In this document: positions 5,332 to 8,845 of the stretch, one piece after another
How the letters are laid out: each line of letters begins with the position of its first letter
How positions within the stretch are numbered: position 1 is the stretch's first letter
Source of the DNA: Christensenella sp. UBA941
GTDB lineage: Bacteria > Bacillota > Clostridia > Christensenellales > UBA941
DNA length: 8,845 nt
NCBI GenBank assembly: GCA_002293365.1
Contig: DBDD01000121.1
Location: 1 to 8,845, forward strand
Direction: 5' to 3'
Position numbers and translations under genes: made by a program
The notes under the pieces: model-generated
The model's database searches: none
What the model saw: only the letters and a program-made list of their open reading frames with translations
Told to the model about the DNA's origin: nothing

Positions 5332-6399
5332 ATGAACCGCATGAAATCGGCCCGGAAAGCGAAAATTGCCTTGTTTGCCGCCGCCATGCTGCTGCTGATC
5401 GCGATGGCGGCGTTTTTCGTGGTCGGCGTTGCGGAAACGGGGCTAGACGGGCTTTTGGGCGGCAACTTCTTCGCGCCTCATAACCTTTTAGCCTGGCAAA
5501 TTCCCGCGCTGCGAGGGCTTGAAGTCGAGACGTGGGAGGAGGAATGGCCCGAGGGCTACTTCGAAGAGGAGACGCCGATGGGCGACTTGCCGCCGACGGA
5601 AATAATACGGCCCGAGCCGGCCGCTACGGCCGTACCCAGCCAAGCGCCAAAGGTCGAGGTCGTCGAGATCGATCCGAATATCTCGGAGAGCGTTAAAGTT
5701 GAAATACTGAATATGGAGAACGAGAAGCTGCCCGCGATAGACCTCTCCGGCGCAGCGCCGCGCGTTTTAATATACTCCACGCATTCAACCGAGGCGTTTA
5801 CCCAAACCGATGAAAACCCGTACGAGCCCTCGAGCGAGTGGCGCACAGAGGACGAAACGAAGAATATTATAGCCGTGGGCGCGTTGCTCGCTAGGGAGCT
5901 GCACGATAAGTACGGCTTCGCAGTAATACACGATACGACGAACCACGAGCCGCCGGATTTTTATACGAGCTACAACCGCTCGCTGGAAACGATGGAAAAG
6001 TATAAGAAACAGTACCCTTCGATAGACGTGTTTATAGACGTACACCGTGACGCGGACGAAAGCGAGGGTGAAAACAAGGACTTTGTGGAAATCGACGGCA
6101 AGCGCGTCGCCCGGCTTATGTTCGTCGTCGGAACGGGCCAGGGCGTTACGGGCGTGGGATGGAAGGAACGGCCCCAGTGGCAGCAGAACTATCAGCTTGC
6201 GCTGGACGTTACCGACGAGCTGAATAAGATCTGCCCGACGCTTGGCAAGCCCGTCCGCGTAAAGACGGGGCGTTACAACCAGCATATGTCCAGCCGCGCG
6301 ATGTTAATAGAAGTCGGACACAATAAGAATACGTTCGAGGAGGCCATGAACGCCATGCCGTATTTCGCCCAGGCGATAGCGGCGGCGACTATGGATTAA
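5332..6399 (+). CDS. spoIIP: Stage II sporulation protein P (engulfment peptidoglycan amidase/endopeptidase)
   Basis: Membrane-anchored cell-wall hydrolase of the SpoIID-SpoIIM-SpoIIP engulfment machine. SpoIIP cuts the stem peptides of septal peptidoglycan (amidase and endopeptidase), and SpoIID then cuts the glycan strands, so that the mother-cell membrane can migrate round the forespore. A short basic N-terminus precedes one transmembrane helix (about 12-33). An acidic, Pro-rich extracytoplasmic linker (about 64-115) leads to the catalytic domain (about 144-355). Key motifs are YSTHSTEAF with His151 and Glu154, IHDTTNHE (199-206), YNRSLET (214-220), IDVHRDA with His238 and Asp240, and RYNQHMSS...EVGHNKNT with Asn316, His318 and Glu327. 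At 355 residues it is somewhat shorter than the Bacillus protein of about 400. AGGAAGG lies 5 nt before the ATG. The usual clostridial and bacillar neighbour gpr is not adjacent on either side. Its stop codon overlaps that of the convergent regulator gene. Confidence 0.95.
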   Translation: MNRMKSARKAKIALFAAAMLLLIAMAAFFVVGVAETGLDGLLGGNFFAPHNLLAWQIPALRGLEVETWEEEWPEGYFEEETPMGDLPPTEIIRPEPAATAVPSQAPKVEVVEIDPNISESVKVEILNMENEKLPAIDLSGAAPRVLIYSTHSTEAFTQTDENPYEPSSEWRTEDETKNIIAVGALLARELHDKYGFAVIHDTTNHEPPDFYTSYNRSLETMEKYKKQYPSIDVFIDVHRDADESEGENKDFVEIDGKRVARLMFVVGTGQGVTGVGWKERPQWQQNYQLALDVTDELNKICPTLGKPVRVKTGRYNQHMSSRAMLIEVGHNKNTFEEAMNAMPYFAQAIAAATMD

Positions 6400-7310
6400 A
6401 CCAACCCCAAAAATTCCGCGATATGATAGGAATAAATAAGCGCGAAGCGCGTCTTATAGTCGCCAAGAGCGAGGCCCGTAAGCTCCTCGATACGCTTGAG
6501 CCTATAGTTTAGCGTGTTGCGGTGAATGAAAAGCGCCTTGGCGGATTGTGACAGGTTCGCGTCGTGTTTTAGGTAGCAATGCAGCGAATGGAAGTACGAC
6601 GAGCCCGATTTGGCGTCGATATCGCGCAGCTTGTTGAGTACGGGGTGCATATATCGAAACAACTCGCGCGGAGTATCGAAGGACGAAAGCAGGTCGAAAA
6701 AGCGAAAATCCCCGTATTCGTATACATAGCCGCCAAGATTGAATTGAGCCGCGAAAGCTATAGCGGTGAAGGCGTTGCGGCATTGCGCGGAAACGTTTTC
6801 TCCGCCGGTGAAGACGTCGCTGACGCCGCAGCGAAGGCGGTATTTTTCGCAAGCGAGCGCGAGCTCGGGCGCGCCGCTTCCCCCGTCGGGAACATCCATG
6901 AGAAGCGCCAGCGCGTCTCTAAAGCGGACGGAATGACCCGCAGGCAAAGCGGCGCGTATATGGGCGAAATTCGGATTGTCAAAGTCGATTTCGAAGACGG
7001 CGACGCGCATGGGATGGTCGAGGTTTATTTTTGCGGAACGTATTCGAAGGCGCAAATCCATCGTAAGGCGGTCGGCGGACAGCAAATCAAGGAGAACCGC
7101 TTCTGATGTGGAAGAGGGCGGGGGCGGGGAGTCGGCCAAAATGCGCGACGCGGCGCGAGACAGCTTGCGGACGTGCGCGGCGGGATATCCGGTAAGCCCG
7201 TTTAACGCCTCAAGAAGCGAGCCTTCGCCGTAATTTTCAATATATACGTCGAATAGCCGTTCCAACCCTTGCGTCGCGGAGGCTAAATGCTCCTTTTCGT
7301 TACGCGTCAT
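6396..7310 (-). CDS. PucR/CdaR-family helix-turn-helix transcriptional regulator
   Basis: A cytoplasmic DNA-binding regulator of 304 residues. The C-terminus (about 240-285) has the characteristic PucR helix-turn-helix: YLKHDANLSQSAKALFIHRN followed by TLNYRLKRIEELTGLAL. The central region (about 100-205, around GVSDVFTGG and the helix SAQCRNAFTAIAFAAQF) fits the degenerate GGDEF-like CdaR domain. The N-terminal 95 residues are helical with a Pro/Ser linker (PPPPSS) and show no PucR, GAF or sugar-diacid sensor domain that I recognise, so the signal is unknown. It starts 4 nt after the stop of the GerMN lipoprotein gene. Its ribosome binding site, GGGAGTGAT, lies within the end of that gene, so the two are almost certainly co-transcribed and perhaps translationally coupled. 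Its TAA overlaps the spoIIP TAA on the other strand. Family members often control purine, sugar-diacid or amino-acid catabolism; a target here is not evident. Confidence 0.9.
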   Translation of the reverse strand: MTRNEKEHLASATQGLERLFDVYIENYGEGSLLEALNGLTGYPAAHVRKLSRAASRILADSPPPPSSTSEAVLLDLLSADRLTMDLRLRIRSAKINLDHPMRVAVFEIDFDNPNFAHIRAALPAGHSVRFRDALALLMDVPDGGSGAPELALACEKYRLRCGVSDVFTGGENVSAQCRNAFTAIAFAAQFNLGGYVYEYGDFRFFDLLSSFDTPRELFRYMHPVLNKLRDIDAKSGSSYFHSLHCYLKHDANLSQSAKALFIHRNTLNYRLKRIEELTGLALGDYKTRFALIYSYHIAEFLGLV

Positions 7311-7314
7311 CTTA

Positions 7315-8793
7315 TCACTCCCGGATTAAGCCCGGATTTTTCAAAAGCGGTGCGCGGATATAGACGTTTCCGGCGAGCCGCTCGGCGCTTTCGCCCCCGA
7401 TTAGGAACTGTACGCGCTTTACGTCCGGGAATTCGCAGACGGTGTTTATGATGGAATACATTAAGAGAAAGCCGGCGTCGGTTTCGAGCGCCGCGGCAGC
7501 GGCTGCAAAGGTCTCGGAACAGTCGATCCAGGCCATGTCGCCCGAGATTGTCACATGAGGGATGTCGTATGGGTCGGCCCCGGGCAATACGGATAAAAGG
7601 TCTTCGCCTTCGCCTTGCTGTGGGCCTTTAAGCAATTCTTGGAGGCGATACTCCGGGTTCATCGCCTCCGATTGGCTTAACGTGCGGCTTATGCCCGTTA
7701 GCGAGCCGGAAGAGTTTGCAAAATAAAGAGGAACCTCCGCGCCGATAAGGCCGGAAAATTTATCGCGGGAAAGCCGGCCGCCCTCGAATTCGACAGTACC
7801 GGCGCCTGGCATGGCCAGACTTGAAACCGCCTCGCCGTTGAGCGATATGGCGATATGGTCGTTTGTGGGGATAAAGCTCGCGAGCGAGCAAACGACCGAA
7901 GCGATCGCGAGCGCCGAGCCTGTACTCGGCCCCGTTAGCGCGATGTCGATTTTGCTGCGGCCGGATTCGAGGATCTCCGTACGCGGTGCTGTTTCTGGCG
8001 AAAAGCCTGCAAACGTGGCTCGGAGGTCGCCGAGAGGCGATGGGCCTTCCTGAAGCTCGTCGAGGATGGCCTCAGCGTAATCGAGGTCGCTAACGGTGAT
8101 GCTGCGTACCTCGGGAAGAAGGAAACGGCCTGAAACGTCAGCAAAATATAGCGTGGCGAGATATGTATTAAGGCGCTCCGTGGTATAGGATGTTCCAGGC
8201 GCGGCGTCGGTTTGCCGCGTTTCCATCTGCTGGCGGAGCCTCGATTGGTATAAATCGTAGTCTTCGGTAAAATATTCTGTTACGCCGGTGGGCTTGCCGT
8301 CGTAGCCCGGTTCGCGCCCGCCGGACAATACATTTAGATAGCGCGAACCGTCGAGGGAGTGAAGCGTTTGTATTAGCGCCGCCTTGGCGAGCGTGCGGTC
8401 GCTCGCGAACATCTGTTCGAACGTTTCGGAGAGGTTTAGCGTCGTAACGCCGCGCGCGGATTCGAGTCCTATAAGCGTTGTATCCGGCCAAAAAACGCGC
8501 TTTAAGTCGCTGGACTGCGGGCCCTCTAGCAGTTGCTTTACGGCGGCCGCGGAGCGCGATTCGTAGGGGCTAAGCTCGATACTGCGCGATTCCGGCACGA
8601 GGCGCGCGCCGTCCTGGCTGACAAAATATAATTGCAAAGTTACGCGCTGTAGGGCCGCTTCCGGCGGATTCGCGGAGGCGGAGCCAGGCGCCGCCGCGAA
8701 ATTCGGCATTTCAGGCGAGCTCGCGCAAGCGGAAAGAGCGCTAAGGAGCGTTATGAGAGCGAGGAACAGGGATGTTTTTTTTACAAGCGACAA
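7315..8793 (-). CDS. Sporulation/germination-type lipoprotein with three GerMN domains
   Basis: A membrane-anchored lipoprotein related to GerM, which in Bacillus subtilis is a mother-cell protein needed for sporulation and germination. The signal peptide (KKTSLFLALITLLSAL) ends in the lipobox LSAC, with Cys23 as the lipid-modified residue. Three GerMN-like modules follow: about 51-160 (LQLYFVSQDG, QLLEGPQ, LNLSETF), about 211-325 (ATLYFADVSG, DELQEGPS, KIDIALTG) and about 353-475 (VPLYFANSSG, QELLKGPQ, AWIDCSETF). Each shows the pattern 'YF' strand, helix with E/KGP, then a hydrophobic strand and a helix before 'LNVLSGG / ISLNGE / FLIGGE'. The 492 residues are longer than the two-domain GerM known from Bacillus. 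The start is TTG at 8793, supported by GGAGG 6 nt upstream. The PucR-type regulator follows 4 nt downstream. AT-rich sequence upstream (8806-8820) may include a promoter, but none could be assigned. Confidence 0.85.
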   Translation of the reverse strand: MSLVKKTSLFLALITLLSALSACASSPEMPNFAAAPGSASANPPEAALQRVTLQLYFVSQDGARLVPESRSIELSPYESRSAAAVKQLLEGPQSSDLKRVFWPDTTLIGLESARGVTTLNLSETFEQMFASDRTLAKAALIQTLHSLDGSRYLNVLSGGREPGYDGKPTGVTEYFTEDYDLYQSRLRQQMETRQTDAAPGTSYTTERLNTYLATLYFADVSGRFLLPEVRSITVSDLDYAEAILDELQEGPSPLGDLRATFAGFSPETAPRTEILESGRSKIDIALTGPSTGSALAIASVVCSLASFIPTNDHIAISLNGEAVSSLAMPGAGTVEFEGGRLSRDKFSGLIGAEVPLYFANSSGSLTGISRTLSQSEAMNPEYRLQELLKGPQQGEGEDLLSVLPGADPYDIPHVTISGDMAWIDCSETFAAAAAALETDAGFLLMYSIINTVCEFPDVKRVQFLIGGESAERLAGNVYIRAPLLKNPGLIRE

Positions 8794-8825
8794 CTTCTTC
8801 CTCCGAAATATAAAATATTCCGTAG

Positions 8826-8845
8826 GGGCGGATGGCGATCCGCCC
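8826..8845. repeat. Palindromic repeat element, possibly cut by the window edge
   Basis: A perfect 8-bp inverted repeat, GGGCGGAT / ATCCGCCC, with loop GGCG ends exactly at the last base and is preceded by GTAG. The GTAGGGGCGG...CCGCCC form is typical of short palindromic dispersed repeats that I recall from many genomes, including clostridial ones. It could also be the stem of a terminator for an unseen upstream gene. Only one copy is seen in this window. Confidence 0.55.

Noticed and set aside
5785..6285. A 166-codon open frame on the minus strand
   Set aside because: It is the complement of the SpoIIP catalytic domain; the residues SpoIIP needs explain the sequence.
6579..7106. A 175-codon open frame on the plus strand
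   Set aside because: It is antisense to the PucR-type regulator, whose helix-turn-helix is unmistakable; the plus-strand translation has no family features.
1..8845. CRISPR arrays, tRNA or rRNA genes, insertion sequences, prophage or defence genes
   Set aside because: No regularly spaced direct repeats, no tRNA- or rRNA-like sequences, and no transposase, integrase or nuclease motifs were seen in either strand.

Overview
The window comes from a Gram-positive, endospore-forming bacterium, most likely a member of the Clostridia (inference). It encodes the forespore sigma factor SigG, the engulfment hydrolase SpoIIP and a GerM-type sporulation lipoprotein. Most genes have strong GGAGG-type ribosome binding sites, and two probable starts are TTG. 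Base composition is moderately GC-rich, except for a more AT-rich stretch at about 660-1140.

Layout: (1) Positions 1-644, minus strand, hold the first 214 codons of a nitrate/taurine-type ABC transporter ATPase that runs off the left edge. (2) Positions 725-3136, plus strand, form a sugar-metabolism unit. It has a very good sigma-A-type promoter, a GT-N3-AC palindrome typical of FadR/GntR operators, the decayed remains of a FadR-type GntR repressor, a divergent transaldolase-family aldolase, and a TIM-barrel sugar-phosphate isomerase/epimerase. It ends in a terminator that probably works in both directions. (3) Positions 3168-3941, minus strand, hold sigG, facing that terminator. (4) Positions 4200-5216, plus strand, hold a methyltransferase divergent from sigG, built from a TPR-like N-terminus, a four-cysteine metal-site-like segment and a SAM-binding domain. 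(5) Positions 5332-6399, plus strand, hold spoIIP. (6) Positions 6396-8793, minus strand, hold a pair transcribed leftwards: a lipoprotein with three GerMN domains, then a PucR/CdaR-type regulator four bases downstream. Its stop overlaps the spoIIP stop tail to tail. (7) The right edge carries a perfect 8-bp palindrome that looks like part of a dispersed repeat.

How the genes work together: the right two thirds is a sporulation neighbourhood. SigG drives late forespore transcription, SpoIIP degrades septal peptidoglycan during engulfment, and the GerMN lipoprotein belongs to a family linked to spore morphogenesis and germination. Candidate SigF/SigG-like promoters (GCATA, 15-bp spacer, GG-A-rich -10) precede both sigG and spoIIP. 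The left third looks like a small carbohydrate locus whose own repressor gene has decayed while its promoter and operator remain.

No complete new defence or mobile system is visible. The points most worth following are the intact promoter/operator beside a dead regulator, the aldolase with a Gln near the transaldolase catalytic Glu position, the three-domain GerM protein coupled to a PucR regulator, and the possible loss in SigG of a residue linked to anti-sigma control.
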